A DNA stretch of 59,149 nt from Opitutaceae bacterium (GCA_027485815.1 JAIXQE010000136.1:1-59149); one strand, 5' to 3'. Shown: positions 36,078-45,869, numbered from the stretch's first letter. Translations and numbers: made by a program. The notes: generated from the sequence alone by a model not told the origin.

Positions 36078-37052
36078 ATGAAACTGTCCTGGTTCACCGC
36101 CCTGGCCGCGCTCGTGGCCGCCCCGCTGGCCGCCGCCGAGGCCTACAAGATCGCCGTCATCCCCAAGGGTACGACGCACGAGTTCTGGAACGCCATCCAC
36201 GCCGGCGCGCGCAAGGCGGAGCGCGAGCTCAAGGCGGAGGGCGTGAACCTCCAGGTGATCTGGAAGGGACCGCTGCGCGAGGACGACCGCGAGCAGCAGA
36301 TCCAAGTGGTGGAGAACTTCGTCGGCCAGCGCCTCAGCGGCCTCGTGCTCGCCCCGCTCGACCGCCGTGGTCTGGTCGCCCCGGTCGAAACCGCCGTCCG
36401 CGCCAAGATCCCGGTCGTGCTGATCGATTCGGACCTCGACTCGAAGGCGCCGGCCAGCTTCGTCGCGACCGACAACCGGGAGGGGGGCCGGATCGCCGCC
36501 CGCGAGCTCGGCCGAATGCTCGGGGGGAAGGGCAACGTCATCATGCTCCGCCTCCAGGTCGGCTCCGCCAGCACCGAGGCGCGCGAGGAGGGCTTCCTCG
36601 AGGTGATGCGGAAGGATTTCCCCGGCATCAAGCTGCTCTCCACCGACCAGCATGGCGGCGTCACGCGCGACACCGCCAAGCGCGCCAGCGAGAACCTGCT
36701 CAACCGCTTCGGGCGGCAGGTGAACGGCATCTTCTGCTGCAACGAGTCCACCGGCGTCGGCATGCTGCTCGCGCTGCGCGACGCCGGCCTCGCCGGCAAG
36801 GTGCGGTTCGTGGCGTTCGACACCGGCGAGTCGCTCATCGCGGGCCTCCGCTCCGGTCACGTCGACGGCCTCGTGGCCCAAAACCCGATGCGGATGGGCT
36901 ATCTCGGCGTGAAGCACATGGTCGACGTCCTCCGCGGCCGCCCCGTGCCCGCCCGGGTCGACACCGGGGTGGGCTTCGTGACGCGCGCCAACCTCGACGC
37001 CCCGGAGCTGGCGGAGTTCGTCCGCCCGCCGCTCGACCAGTACCTGAAGTGA
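36078..37052 (+). CDS. Sugar ABC transporter periplasmic binding protein (RbsB-like)
   Basis: A 324-residue periplasmic-binding protein of the pentose/hexose group (type I fold). Signal peptide MKLSWFTALAALVAAPLAAA is cleaved near residue 20. Features of the family are YKIAVIPKGTTHEFWNAIHAGARKAERELK, GLVLAPLDRRGLVAPVETA near residue 97, PVVLIDSDLDSKAPASFVATDNREGGRIAARELG, and FCCNESTGVGMLLALRDAGLAGKVRFVAFDTGESLIAGLRSGHVDGLVAQNP. It is the first of three overlapping genes; its TGA overlaps the ATPase start by one base. The sugar is not identifiable from sequence. No SD; the leader is CCCGTTCCCCAACGCCGC. Confidence 0.92.
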   Translation: MKLSWFTALAALVAAPLAAAEAYKIAVIPKGTTHEFWNAIHAGARKAERELKAEGVNLQVIWKGPLREDDREQQIQVVENFVGQRLSGLVLAPLDRRGLVAPVETAVRAKIPVVLIDSDLDSKAPASFVATDNREGGRIAARELGRMLGGKGNVIMLRLQVGSASTEAREEGFLEVMRKDFPGIKLLSTDQHGGVTRDTAKRASENLLNRFGRQVNGIFCCNESTGVGMLLALRDAGLAGKVRFVAFDTGESLIAGLRSGHVDGLVAQNPMRMGYLGVKHMVDVLRGRPVPARVDTGVGFVTRANLDAPELAEFVRPPLDQYLK

Positions 37053-38554
37053 TGAGCGTCCCGCCCGCGCTCGAGCTCCGCGGGATCCGCAAGCGCTTCG
37101 GGGCCACGGAGGCGCTGCGCGGGGTCTCCCTCTCCCTCGCGCCCGGGGAGGTGCACGCCCTGATCGGCGAGAACGGCGCGGGCAAGAGCACGCTGATGAA
37201 GGTGCTCAGCGGCGCGCACCGGCCGGACGCCGGGGAGATGGCGCTGGCGGGCCGGCCCTACCGCCCCGCCGGTCCGCCTGACGCGCGCCGCCGCGGGGTG
37301 GCGATGATCTACCAGGAACTGACCCTCGCGCCGCACCTGTCCGCCCGGGAAAACATCCTGCTCGGCCTCGAGCCGGCGCGCGCCGGCTGGATCGATGTCG
37401 CCGCCGCCCGCACCGCGGCCCGGGAGGCGCTCGCCCAGCTGGGCCACGGCAACCTCGAGCTGGAACGGCCCGCCGGCGCCTTCGGCATCGCCGAGCGTCA
37501 GATCATCGAGATCGCCCGCGCCCTCGTCAGCCGCCCGCGGGTGCTGATCCTCGACGAACCCACCAGCAGCCTGACCGGGGCGGACACCGAACGGCTGTTC
37601 GCGGTCCTCGCCCGCCTGCGGGAGCAGGGCGTGAGCATCATCTACATCAGTCACTTCCTCGAGGAGTGCCGGCGCCTCTGCGACCGCTACACGGTGCTCA
37701 AGGACGGCGCCTCGGTCGGGTCGGGCCCCATGGCGGAGACCACGCCGGACGCGCTCGTGACCCTGATGACCGGTCGCGAGGTGCGGGACCTTTACCCGCG
37801 GACGCCGCGCGCGCCGGGGGAGCCGCTGCTCGAGGTGCGGGCGCTGGCGGGCAGTCCGCGCCTGCGGAACGCGGACTGCGTGGTGCGGGCGGGCGAGATC
37901 TTCGGCCTGGCGGGCCTGGTCGGCGCCGGGCGCACCGAGCTGCTGCGCGCGATCTTCGGCCTGGATCCGCGGCGCGCGGGCGGCGTGCGGTTCGGGGGCG
38001 AGGCCGCCGCGGCCCGGCCGCGCGGCTGCTGGGCGCAGGGCGTGGGTTTCCTGAGCGAGGACCGCAAGGAGGAGGGCCTGCTGCTCTCCCAGCCGCTCGG
38101 GGACAACCTCACGCTCGCCAAGCTGGGCACCTTCAGCCGCGCCGGCTGGATCGACGCGGGTTGCCAGACGGCGGCGGCCGCGCGCTGGATCGAGGCCCTG
38201 CGGATCCGCTGCCTCGGCCCCGACCAGCCCGTGGGTCAACTGTCCGGCGGCAACCAGCAGAAGGTGGCCCTCGCGCGGTTGCTCGAGCATCCCGCGCGGA
38301 TCCTGCTGCTCGATGAACCCACCCGCGGCATCGACGTCGGCAGCAAGGCCGAGATCTACGCGCTAATCGGCGAACTCGCCGCCGCCGGCAAGGCCGTGGT
38401 CGTCGCCAGCAGCCACTTGCCCGAGTTGCTCGGCCTGTGCGACACCATCGGCGTCATGTGCCGCGGCGCCCTGGTCGCCGTGCGCCCCCGCGCCGCGTGG
38501 TCCGAAGCCGAGCTCCTCCGCGTGGCCACCGGCACCGTCGACCCCTCCTCCTGA
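37052..38554 (+). CDS. Sugar ABC transporter ATPase, duplicated NBD (RbsA/MglA-like)
   Basis: A 500-residue cytoplasmic ATPase with two fused nucleotide-binding domains. The first has Walker A GENGAGKST near residue 42, Q-loop YQELTLAPHLSARENILLG, signature FGIAERQIIEIARALVS and Walker B VLILDEPTSSLT. The second has LVGAGRTELLRAIFGLDPRRAG in the Walker A position (degenerate, normal for this family), a canonical signature QLSGGNQQKVALARLLE and Walker B LLLDEPTRGIDVGSKAEIY. The start is TGATG-overlapped with the binding-protein gene, and its own stop overlaps the permease start in the same way, so the three are translated as a unit. Confidence 0.93.
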   Translation: MSVPPALELRGIRKRFGATEALRGVSLSLAPGEVHALIGENGAGKSTLMKVLSGAHRPDAGEMALAGRPYRPAGPPDARRRGVAMIYQELTLAPHLSARENILLGLEPARAGWIDVAAARTAAREALAQLGHGNLELERPAGAFGIAERQIIEIARALVSRPRVLILDEPTSSLTGADTERLFAVLARLREQGVSIIYISHFLEECRRLCDRYTVLKDGASVGSGPMAETTPDALVTLMTGREVRDLYPRTPRAPGEPLLEVRALAGSPRLRNADCVVRAGEIFGLAGLVGAGRTELLRAIFGLDPRRAGGVRFGGEAAAARPRGCWAQGVGFLSEDRKEEGLLLSQPLGDNLTLAKLGTFSRAGWIDAGCQTAAAARWIEALRIRCLGPDQPVGQLSGGNQQKVALARLLEHPARILLLDEPTRGIDVGSKAEIYALIGELAAAGKAVVVASSHLPELLGLCDTIGVMCRGALVAVRPRAAWSEAELLRVATGTVDPSS

Positions 38555-39516
38555 TGAACCCCCGCCTGCCCGCCCTGCTGGCCCGCCTCGGCCCCTTCCT
38601 CGGCCTGCTGCTGGTGACCGCCCTCTTCGCGCTCCCCGCGGAGACGCGCGAACATTTCCTCTCCTACGCGAACCTCAAGATCGTCCTCACCCAGACGGTC
38701 ATCGTCGCCATCGGGGCGCTGGGGATGACGCTGATCATCGTCAGCGGCGGCATTGACCTCTCCGTCGGCTCCAGCATCGCGTGCACCAGCGTCGTCGGCG
38801 CCCTCCTGCTGCAGCGCGGGTGGGGGCCCCTCCCGGTCGTCCTCGCCATCGTCGGTACCGGCGCCTGCCTCGGCCTGCTCAACGGCCTCTCGATCGCCCT
38901 GCTGCGGGTCGTCCCCTTCATCATCACGCTGGGCACGCTCGGGGTGGCACGCGGCGGCGCCAAGTGGCTCGCGGACAACCAGACGGTCAACTACGACGCT
39001 TCCCCGATCAACGGCTGGATGACCACCGCCGACCCGTTCGGCTACGCGCTGCCCGCCGGGGTCTGGGTGGCGGCCGGGCTGGCGGTGGCGATGGCGGCCG
39101 TGCTGCGCCGCACCGTCTTCGGGCGGCACGTCTTCGCGCTCGGTTCGAACGAGGCCGCGGCGCGCCTCTGTGGCGTGGAGACCGCCCGGCTCAAGGTGGC
39201 GATCTACGCGCTCGCCGGCGCCACCTTCGGCGCGGCCGGGGTCTTCCAGCTCGCCCGGCTGCGGCAGGGCGACCCGACCGTGGCCGTCGGGCTCGAGCTG
39301 GACATCATCGCGGCGGTGATCATCGGCGGCGCCAGCCTCAGCGGCGGCGTGGGCACGGTGCTCGGGTCGATGATCGGGGCGCTCATCATGGCGGTCCTCC
39401 GCAACGGATCCCAGCAGATGGGTTGGCCGACCTACTTCCAGGAGATCATCATCGGGCTCGTCATCATCGTCGCGGTCTTCGTCGACCGACTCCGGCAGGG
39501 CCGCGCCGCCGCCTGA
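38554..39516 (+). CDS. Sugar ABC transporter permease (RbsC-like)
   Basis: A 320-residue inner-membrane permease with about nine to ten hydrophobic segments. Family hallmarks are [29 protein letters not shown] near residue 62, [24 protein letters not shown] near 116, [38 protein letters not shown] near 185 (cytoplasmic coupling loop region) and the closing [32 protein letters not shown]. Starting at a TGATG overlap, it completes a binding protein-ATPase-permease operon for one sugar. The kinase gene begins 55 bp later on the same strand. Confidence 0.93.
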   Translation: MNPRLPALLARLGPFLGLLLVTALFALPAETREHFLSYANLKIVLTQTVIVAIGALGMTLIIVSGGIDLSVGSSIACTSVVGALLLQRGWGPLPVVLAIVGTGACLGLLNGLSIALLRVVPFIITLGTLGVARGGAKWLADNQTVNYDASPINGWMTTADPFGYALPAGVWVAAGLAVAMAAVLRRTVFGRHVFALGSNEAAARLCGVETARLKVAIYALAGATFGAAGVFQLARLRQGDPTVAVGLELDIIAAVIIGGASLSGGVGTVLGSMIGALIMAVLRNGSQQMGWPTYFQEIIIGLVIIVAVFVDRLRQGRAAA

Positions 39517-39571
39517 ACCCCGCCGCGGTCCCGGCATTGCCAACCGGACCGGCTTCGCCTACGGGAACGGG

Positions 39572-41644
39572 ATGCCGTCGCGCCCGCCCTTCCGCCATCC
39601 GACCAAGGTCCTGCTGGTCGATGACGAGGCGCTGGTGGCCACCGCCGTCCGCGCCGCGCTCGCCGACCTGCCCGACCTCGAGTTCCACTTCTGCCAGGAC
39701 TCGCGGCAGGCGCTGGCGGAGGCCCGGCGGCTCGGTCCCACCGTCATCCTGCAGGACCTCCTGATGCCCGAGGTCGACGGCCTCGAGCTCCTCCGGCGCT
39801 ACCGGGAGGATGAGGTCCTGCGCGGGGTCCCGGTGATCGTGGTCTCCGCCAAGGAGGACGCGCGCAGCAAGGCCCTCGCGTTCGAGCTCGGGGCGAGCGA
39901 CTACCTCGTCAAGCTGCCCAACAAGGTCGAGCTGGTCGCGCGCGTGAAGCACCACTCCGGCGCCTGCATCAGCCGGCGCCAGCGCGACGAGGCGTTCGAG
40001 GCCCTCCGCGAGAGCGAGCAGGAGCTGGCCGCCCGCAATGCGGAGCTGATCGCCCTCAACGCCCGCCTCGAGGAGGCCACCCGCGCGAAGTCCGAGTTCC
40101 TCGCCAACATGAGCCACGAGATCCGCACGCCGATGAACGGCGTGATCGGAATGACCGCGCTCCTGCTGGAAACGCCCCTCACCAGCGACCAGCGCACCTG
40201 CGTCGACACCATCCGCAGCTGCGGCGAGAGCCTGCTCACGATCATCAACGACATCCTCGACTTCTCCAAGATCGAGGCCGGCCGGGTCGAGGTCGAGGAG
40301 CACCCCTACGACCTGCGGCAGTGCGTCGAGGACGCCTGCGAGCTGGTGGCCCCGCGCGCCGCGGAAAAGGGGCTCGACCTGGTCGTCCTGATCGCCCCGG
40401 GCACGCCGGAGACGGTCATCGGCGACGGCGTCCGGCTGCGCCAGATCCTGGTCAACCTCGTGGTCAACGCGGTGAAGTTCACCCCGCGCGGCCAGGTGGT
40501 GGTCGAGGCGCGGTCGGAACGCGGGCCCGCGCCCGGCGGGGCCACGCTCCACTTCGCGGTCCACGACACGGGCATCGGGGTGCCGGCCGACAAAGGGGAC
40601 CGCCTCTTCCGCTCGTTTTCGCAGGTGGACAGCTCGACGACGCGCCAGTACGGCGGCACGGGCCTGGGGCTCGCGATCTGCAAGCGCCTCGCCGAGCTCC
40701 TCGGCGGCGGCATCGGCTTCACGAGCGAGGAGGGCAAGGGCTCCACGTTCTCCTTCCACGTGCAGGTGCGCCTCGGCGAGCCGCAGCGGCCCGTCTGGCA
40801 GACGGCAACCGACCTCCTGCGGGGCCGGCGGATCTTGGTGGTCGACGACAATGCGGCCCAGCGCCGCCTGGTCCGGGAATGCGCCGGGATCTGGCAGGCG
40901 GAGGTGGTGGAAGCGGCCGGCGTGGAGGAAGCCGCCCGCCTGTTCGCCCCGGCCGGCGGCCCCGCTCCGGACGCGGTGGTGATCGACGGGGAACTGCTGG
41001 GCGCGGACCCCGCCGCCGGGCTGGCCCGACTGCGGGCCGGGGCGGCCGCGGTCCCGCCGATCCTCCTGTCCCTTGCCCGCCACCCCCGCGCGGGGGAACC
41101 GGGGTCCGGCGGCAGCGAGGTCTTCCTCGTCCGGCCGGTGCGCCCCGCGGTCCTTTACGAGTGCCTGCTCCAGCTGCTCGCCGAGCGGGCCGTCCCCGCG
41201 GGCGGCACCGGTCCCGCCGGCCGTCCCGCCCGGCCGTTGGCGGCGCAATTGCCGCTGCGGGTGCTCGTGGCGGACGACAACACGGTCAACCAGATGGTCG
41301 TGGTGATGATGCTGAACCGGATGGGTTACGCGGCCGACGTGGTCGCCAACGGCCTCGAGGTGCTCCGCGCGCTCGAGGTGAAGGTCTACGACCTCATCTT
41401 CCTCGACATCCGGATGCCCGAGCTGGACGGCTACGACGTCGCCCGCCGCGTGCGGGAGCGCTGGGCCACCCAGCCCGCGGGCCGGCCACGCCTGGTCGCG
41501 ATCACCGGCAATGCGATGCAGGGCGAGCGGGAGCGCTGCCTCGAGGCGGGGATGGACGACTACGTCGCCAAGCCCTTCCGCCTCGATGACCTCCGCGTGA
41601 TGCTCCAGCGCTGGGGGCGCCGGCCCGCGCCGGGCAAACCTTAG
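39572..41644 (+). CDS. Hybrid histidine kinase: REC-HisKA-HATPase-REC-REC
   Basis: A 690-residue cytoplasmic signalling protein with no membrane segment or sensor domain of its own. It begins with a receiver domain (VLLVDDEA; phosphoacceptor Asp62; Lys114), then a coiled coil and HisKA with His182 in [12 protein letters not shown]. The HATPase has [21 protein letters not shown] and [21 protein letters not shown] second receiver ([10 protein letters not shown], Asp472) is degenerate, with Arg521 where the conserved Lys should be. A third receiver is complete (VLVADDN, Asp612, Lys667 in DYVAKPF). An N-terminal receiver suggests it is itself controlled by another kinase. It may be cotranscribed with the sugar ABC genes. 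GGGAACGGG precedes the ATG. Confidence 0.93.
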   Translation: MPSRPPFRHPTKVLLVDDEALVATAVRAALADLPDLEFHFCQDSRQALAEARRLGPTVILQDLLMPEVDGLELLRRYREDEVLRGVPVIVVSAKEDARSKALAFELGASDYLVKLPNKVELVARVKHHSGACISRRQRDEAFEALRESEQELAARNAELIALNARLEEATRAKSEFLANMSHEIRTPMNGVIGMTALLLETPLTSDQRTCVDTIRSCGESLLTIINDILDFSKIEAGRVEVEEHPYDLRQCVEDACELVAPRAAEKGLDLVVLIAPGTPETVIGDGVRLRQILVNLVVNAVKFTPRGQVVVEARSERGPAPGGATLHFAVHDTGIGVPADKGDRLFRSFSQVDSSTTRQYGGTGLGLAICKRLAELLGGGIGFTSEEGKGSTFSFHVQVRLGEPQRPVWQTATDLLRGRRILVVDDNAAQRRLVRECAGIWQAEVVEAAGVEEAARLFAPAGGPAPDAVVIDGELLGADPAAGLARLRAGAAAVPPILLSLARHPRAGEPGSGGSEVFLVRPVRPAVLYECLLQLLAERAVPAGGTGPAGRPARPLAAQLPLRVLVADDNTVNQMVVVMMLNRMGYAADVVANGLEVLRALEVKVYDLIFLDIRMPELDGYDVARRVRERWATQPAGRPRLVAITGNAMQGERERCLEAGMDDYVAKPFRLDDLRVMLQRWGRRPAPGKP

Positions 41645-41652
41645 CCGAGGGC

Positions 41653-42729
41653 TCAGCGGGCCGGGGCGGCGGACGGGAACCGGAGTTGACTGAGCCGCAC
41701 GGAGGTGCGGGCGCGGACGCGGCCCGTGCCGTCGCGCACCTGCAGCGCCACGCGCGGGTCCGCCTGCTGCCAGTCGATCTCGATCCAGCCGAAGTGGTGG
41801 TCCATGCAGGCCTGCCCGAGGCGGTTGCGGTTGGGCTCCACGTTGTCCCACTCCGCGTTGATGCCGCTCGCGGTGAGGTCGTGCAGCGGGTAGCACGCGG
41901 GCGCCTTGAGGACCGAGATCTCGCCCCAGTGCACGTCGCCGGAGAGGAACACCACCCCCTGGGCGCGCGTGCTGACGATGAGGTTCACCATCCGGTCCAC
42001 CTCGGTGGGAAAGTTCGTCCACGACTCGTAGCCGTTGTACTCGTGGCCGAACTGGATGCTGGTGCCGATGAGCCGCAGGTCGGCGGGTTCCTGCAGCCGC
42101 TCGCGCAGCCACGCCCATTGCTCCGCGCCGAGGAAGGTGTTCTCCGGGTTCGAGTCGGGCCGGTAGTCGTTCTTGTAGGAGGAGGTCGTGTTGCGGGTGA
42201 GCGGGCTGCGGAAGGTGCGCGTGTCGAGCAGGATGACCTGGAGGGTGCGCTTCCCGGCGGGATCCGCGAAGCGGTAGCTCGTGTGGATGCCGGGGCGGCC
42301 GCGGCGGGGGCTGTCGGCGGGCTCCTGCCAGAAGCGCAGGAACACCTCCTTCGAGGCCTCCTTCATCGGGTACTCGCGCCCGCCGTCGTTCACGCCGTAA
42401 TCGTGGTCGTCCCAGGTCGCGATCATCGGCACCTCGGCGCGGAGCGCCGCAAACGCGGGCCGGGCCGCGACCTGCCGGTATTTGGCCTCAAGCACGGCCA
42501 TGTCCTGGGTGTCCCCATACACGTTGTCCCCGAGCCAGATGAAGAGCTCCGGCTGCAGCTCGCGCACCAGCTGCAGGATGGGCGCGGGCCGGTCCTGCTT
42601 CATGCACGACCCGAGGGCGATTCGCGAGACGAGGGGATTGACCGCGGGGGCGGGCGCGGGCGGCGGCTTGGCGCCGAGGGCGGCGAGCGGCGGGAGGAGC
42701 AGGAGGGCAAGGCGGAGGCGGGCGCTCAT
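41653..42729 (-). CDS. Exported PhoD-like phosphatase / metallophosphoesterase
   Basis: A 358-residue exported hydrolase of the PhoD-like group. The signal peptide is MSARLRLALLLLPPLAALGA. Metal-site motifs are IALGSCMKQDRPAPILQLVRELQPELFIWLGDNVYGD near residue 35, MIATWDDHDYGVNDGG near residue 100, IQFGHEYNGYESW and VVFLSGDVHWGEIS near residue 250, all intact. This likely acts on phosphomonoesters or diesters in the periplasm, or as a phospholipase-like esterase. The leader before the ATG is CTCCCCCTCCCCCG, with no SD. It is convergent with the hybrid kinase (8 bp apart) and divergent from lnt. Confidence 0.9.
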   Translation of the reverse strand: MSARLRLALLLLPPLAALGAKPPPAPAPAVNPLVSRIALGSCMKQDRPAPILQLVRELQPELFIWLGDNVYGDTQDMAVLEAKYRQVAARPAFAALRAEVPMIATWDDHDYGVNDGGREYPMKEASKEVFLRFWQEPADSPRRGRPGIHTSYRFADPAGKRTLQVILLDTRTFRSPLTRNTTSSYKNDYRPDSNPENTFLGAEQWAWLRERLQEPADLRLIGTSIQFGHEYNGYESWTNFPTEVDRMVNLIVSTRAQGVVFLSGDVHWGEISVLKAPACYPLHDLTASGINAEWDNVEPNRNRLGQACMDHHFGWIEIDWQQADPRVALQVRDGTGRVRARTSVRLSQLRFPSAAPAR

Positions 42730-42840
42730 CGGGGGAGGGGGAGGACGCGCCGGAGCCTTCGGGTGCGCCGCCCGCGGTGCAACCCGAACCGGGCCGCGGC
42801 CCCGGCCAGCGGCGGCTTGCCGGCGTCGGGGCGATCGCGC

Positions 42841-44499
42841 TTGCTCGGCGCCACCTTGCATTCGCCCGCGTTCTCCCTTTCGCCGGACGCCGCGCCCGGC
42901 ACCCGCCGCCGCCGCGCCGGCTGGGCTGCCGCCAGCGCGTTCCTCGCGACGGTCCTGCTCACGGTGATCGCCTTTCCCCCCTTCCGGGTGCCCGAGGCGG
43001 CCTACGCGATGCTGTTTCCCGCGGTCTTCTGGGCCTACCATCGGCCGGCGTGGCGGCTTTACCTCGGCACGATGTTCGCCGCCCAGGCGGTCGCGTGGAC
43101 GGTCCTGCTCGGCTGGCTGCACCACGTCACGTGGCTCGGCCTACTGCTGCTGGGACCGTTCATCGGCGCGTGGGTCGGGGTCTGGTTCGGGGCGGTCCGC
43201 TGGGTGATGCCGCGCCTGCCGGGCCAGACCGCCCCGGTGCGCCTCCTCGCGGTGCTCGGCCTTGCCGGGACCTGGGTGGTGGTCGAATGGACCCGCTCGT
43301 GGCTGCTCGGCGGGTTTCCGTGGCTGCCGCTCTCCGCGAGCCAGTGGGAGCGGGTGAGCATCCTGCAGGTGGCCCCCTACACGGGGGCCTACGGGATTTC
43401 CTTCGTGCTGGTGATGATGAACCTCGGCTTCGCCGCCTACGCGCACCGGCTCTTCCGGGAGCGCGCGACCGGCATCAACAAGCGGAGCCAGGAGTTCTTC
43501 CTCGCCCTGTTCCTCCTCCTCACCTGCGTCTCGCTCCACGTCACCGAGGCCTTCAACCGCCGGGGCCAGACCTTGCCTGTCGGCCGGATTGCGATCGTGC
43601 AGCCGAAGATCGCGCAGGAGATCAAGTGGGACCCGCAGCGCGCGCCCGCCATCCTTGAGGTGCTGCGCCGCGTGACGCTCGAGGCCGCCGCCAGCCGGCC
43701 GGACCTCATCCTGTGGCCGGAGGCGGTGACGCCGCTCGCCGTCCGCGGCGACGAGACGGTCCGGGCCTGGGTCGAGGGGTTGGTCCGCGAGGCCCGGGCG
43801 CCGCTCGTGCTCGGCTCGATCGCGGTCGAACAACTCGGCCAGCCCGGCGAAGCCTGGCGCAACGGGGCGTTCCTGGTGACCCCCGGCGAGGGCGTGGCGC
43901 CGAGTTATTACGCGAAGCGGCGGCTGGTGCCCTTTGGCGAATACGTCCCGCTGCGGCCGCTGATCGGCTGGATCGGGAAGTTCGTCCCCATCGGCGGCGA
44001 TTTCGAGCCGGGCGAGGACTCGTCGCCGCTGCTGACGCCCGTCGCCGGCACGGCCGTCGCCGCGGGCCCGCTCATCTGTTATGAGGACATCTTTCCGGGG
44101 CTGGCGCGGGGCAGCGTCCTCGGCGGCTCGGACCTGCTCGTGGTGCTCACCAACAACGGCTGGTTCGGCGAGGGCGGCGCGGCCGAGCAGCACGCGGCGC
44201 ACGCGGTGTTGCGGGCGGTCGAGACGCGTCGTCCCGTGCTGCGGTGCGGCAACGCGGGCTGGAGCGGCTGGATCGACGAGTTCGGGGTGATCCGCTCCCG
44301 GCTCACGGACGAGGCCGGCAGCCTTTACTTCCGCGGTTTCCGGACGCTGGAGGTCACGCGGGACCCGCGGTGGATCGGGCGCGCCACGCCCTACGTCGCC
44401 TGGGGCGACTGGTTCGTCCTGTTCAGCGCCGTGCTGGCGGCGGGGGCGGTGGTGCTGCTGCGGACGGCGCCGCCGCCGTCCGCCGGCGGAGACGCCTGA
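42841..44499 (+). CDS. lnt: Apolipoprotein N-acyltransferase
   Basis: Adds the third acyl chain to lipoproteins in the inner membrane. The start is uncertain: there is no ATG near the beginning, and TTG 42841, TTG 42856 or GTG 42763 are possible; from 42841 the protein has 552 residues. About six N-terminal membrane segments (AASAFLATVLLTVIAF onward, including LGWLHHVTWLGLLLLGPFIGAWVGVW and GFPWLPLSASQW) are followed by the nitrilase-like domain. The catalytic triad is recognisable: Glu in LILWPEAVTPL, Lys in YYAKRRLVPFGEYVPLR and Cys in GPLICYEDIFPG. A last membrane helix closes the protein. Its stop codon forms the edge of the palindrome at 44499-44664. Confidence 0.9.
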   Translation: MLGATLHSPAFSLSPDAAPGTRRRRAGWAAASAFLATVLLTVIAFPPFRVPEAAYAMLFPAVFWAYHRPAWRLYLGTMFAAQAVAWTVLLGWLHHVTWLGLLLLGPFIGAWVGVWFGAVRWVMPRLPGQTAPVRLLAVLGLAGTWVVVEWTRSWLLGGFPWLPLSASQWERVSILQVAPYTGAYGISFVLVMMNLGFAAYAHRLFRERATGINKRSQEFFLALFLLLTCVSLHVTEAFNRRGQTLPVGRIAIVQPKIAQEIKWDPQRAPAILEVLRRVTLEAAASRPDLILWPEAVTPLAVRGDETVRAWVEGLVREARAPLVLGSIAVEQLGQPGEAWRNGAFLVTPGEGVAPSYYAKRRLVPFGEYVPLRPLIGWIGKFVPIGGDFEPGEDSSPLLTPVAGTAVAAGPLICYEDIFPGLARGSVLGGSDLLVVLTNNGWFGEGGAAEQHAAHAVLRAVETRRPVLRCGNAGWSGWIDEFGVIRSRLTDEAGSLYFRGFRTLEVTRDPRWIGRATPYVAWGDWFVLFSAVLAAGAVVLLRTAPPPSAGGDA

Positions 44500-44664
44500 G
44501 CCGGACTCATGCAGTTGATCGGGTCGCCCCGAGGCGATCTGACGGCACCTTTCAGTCTGCGTCAGCCGCTCCACATACCCTCCGGGTATGCGTCGGGCTT
44601 CCTCGACCGAAATCTGCTCGCCATCTCGCCTCGCTGCTCAACCGCCAACTGCATGAGTCCGGCT
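44499..44664. repeat. 166-bp imperfect palindromic element between lnt and M20 peptidase
   Basis: The outer 19 bases on each side (44499-44517 and 44646-44664) are perfect inverted repeats. Twelve bases further in on each side, CGAGGCGA (44530-44537) faces its complement TCGCCTCG (44626-44633). At the centre is a perfect hairpin, CATACCC-TCC-GGGTATG (44574-44590), centred within a base of the midpoint of the whole element. The intervening arms match only partly. The element fills the gap between two convergent genes. It has no coding capacity beyond short chance frames. It could be a mobile palindromic repeat, a MITE-like remnant or a bidirectional transcription barrier. Confidence 0.8.
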
Positions 44665-44678
44665 GAGGCCCAGGGGAC

Positions 44679-45869
44679 TCACCCGAGGGTGATTTCGCCC
44701 CGGGAGAGCTGCAGCAGGAAGAGCGCCGCGACCTGGGCTCGGGGCGCGATCGTGTCGGTGCGGATGAACTCGCGGCTGCTGTGCAGGTGGTCGCCGATGG
44801 GCCCGAGGCCGTCCAGGTTGGGCAGGCCGTCGGCGGAGAGGAAGTTGCCGTCGGAGGCGCCGCCGGTGTGCACCCAGTCGAACGGCGGGAGCCCGACCGT
44901 GGCGGCGGCGGCGCGCCAGGCGGCGAAGGCGCGCTCCTCGCGCGGACCGCACTCCTTGGGCGGGCGGTTGAAGCCGCCGGTCAGCTCCAGCCGGAGGCCC
45001 TCCCGCCGGTTGATCTCGCCCGCCAGGTCCCCGAGGCGCCGCAGCAGGGCGTCGCGGTCGGCGGCGGTGGTGACGCGCAGGTCGATTTCGGCCGCCGCCA
45101 GATCGGGCACGACATTGGTCGCGGGGCCGCCGCCCCGGATGTTGCCGACGTTGACCAGCACCCCGGGCAGCTCGGCCGGGAGACGGCTGGCGGCGAGGAG
45201 GAACTCGGCGAGGGCGAGGATCGCGTTGCGGCCGTCGTTGGGCACCTTGGCCGCGTGCGCGGCCCGCCCGTGCACGGTGGCGGTCATCCCGCCGGTGCCC
45301 TTGCGGGAGCGCACCAGGTCCCCGTTCACGCGGGCGGGCTCGAAGACGAGGCCGAGGTGGTGCCGGGCGGCGGCCGCGGCGAACAGCGCCCGGCTGCCGT
45401 GGGAGCCGGTCTCCTCGTCCGGCGTGAGCAGCACCTCCCAGCCGAGGCGGTCGCCGGGACCGGACGCCTCGAGGGCGGTCAGCGCGGCGAGCATCACCAA
45501 AATCCCGCCCTTCATGTCGATCACGCCAGGGCCGCGCAGGCTCGTAGCGTCGGGGCGGGTGCAGGCTTGGAACGGGTCGTCCGCCTCGTACACCGTGTCG
45601 AAGTGGCCGCTCAGCAGCACCTGTACGGGCGCCGCGGGGCGGAGGCGCAGGCGGAGGGCCGCCGCGGTTCCCGGGCAGGGCGGCTCCTCGATCACCGCAT
45701 CGGGAAAGGCGGCGGCGAAGTCCGCCCGGAGCACGGCGCGCATCCGGTCGAGGCCGGCGCGGTGGCCGGAGCCCGAGTTCACGTTGGCCCAGCGTTCGAG
45801 CTGGTCGACGAGGGCGGGAGTGCGGGCGGGGAGGGCGGCGAGCGGGGCGGGCAGGGCGGAGGAGGGCAC
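44679..45869 (-). CDS. M20 family metallopeptidase (carboxypeptidase G2-like)
   Basis: A two-zinc hydrolase of the M20/M28 clan, 396 residues, starting at GTG (MPSSALPAPLAALPARTPALVDQ). Zinc and catalytic motifs are LLSGHFDTVYEADDPF near residue 86 (His and catalytic Asp), GPGVIDMKGGILVMLAAL near 114 (bridging Asp), LLTPDEETGSHGSRALF near 147 (Glu-Glu), RKGTGGMTATVHGRAAHA near 190 in the dimerisation domain, and the C-terminal metal His in DHLHSSREFI. The HFDTV/DMKGG/DEETGS pattern is closest to glutamate carboxypeptidase G2-type enzymes. No signal peptide is obvious. It converges on lnt across the palindromic element. Confidence 0.88.
   Translation of the reverse strand: MPSSALPAPLAALPARTPALVDQLERWANVNSGSGHRAGLDRMRAVLRADFAAAFPDAVIEEPPCPGTAAALRLRLRPAAPVQVLLSGHFDTVYEADDPFQACTRPDATSLRGPGVIDMKGGILVMLAALTALEASGPGDRLGWEVLLTPDEETGSHGSRALFAAAAARHHLGLVFEPARVNGDLVRSRKGTGGMTATVHGRAAHAAKVPNDGRNAILALAEFLLAASRLPAELPGVLVNVGNIRGGGPATNVVPDLAAAEIDLRVTTAADRDALLRRLGDLAGEINRREGLRLELTGGFNRPPKECGPREERAFAAWRAAAATVGLPPFDWVHTGGASDGNFLSADGLPNLDGLGPIGDHLHSSREFIRTDTIAPRAQVAALFLLQLSRGEITLG

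Noticed and set aside
44079-44664. The palindrome considered as a simple intrinsic terminator of lnt
   Set aside because: Neither arm is followed by a T-run and the 166-bp span with matched inner blocks is far larger than an intrinsic terminator.
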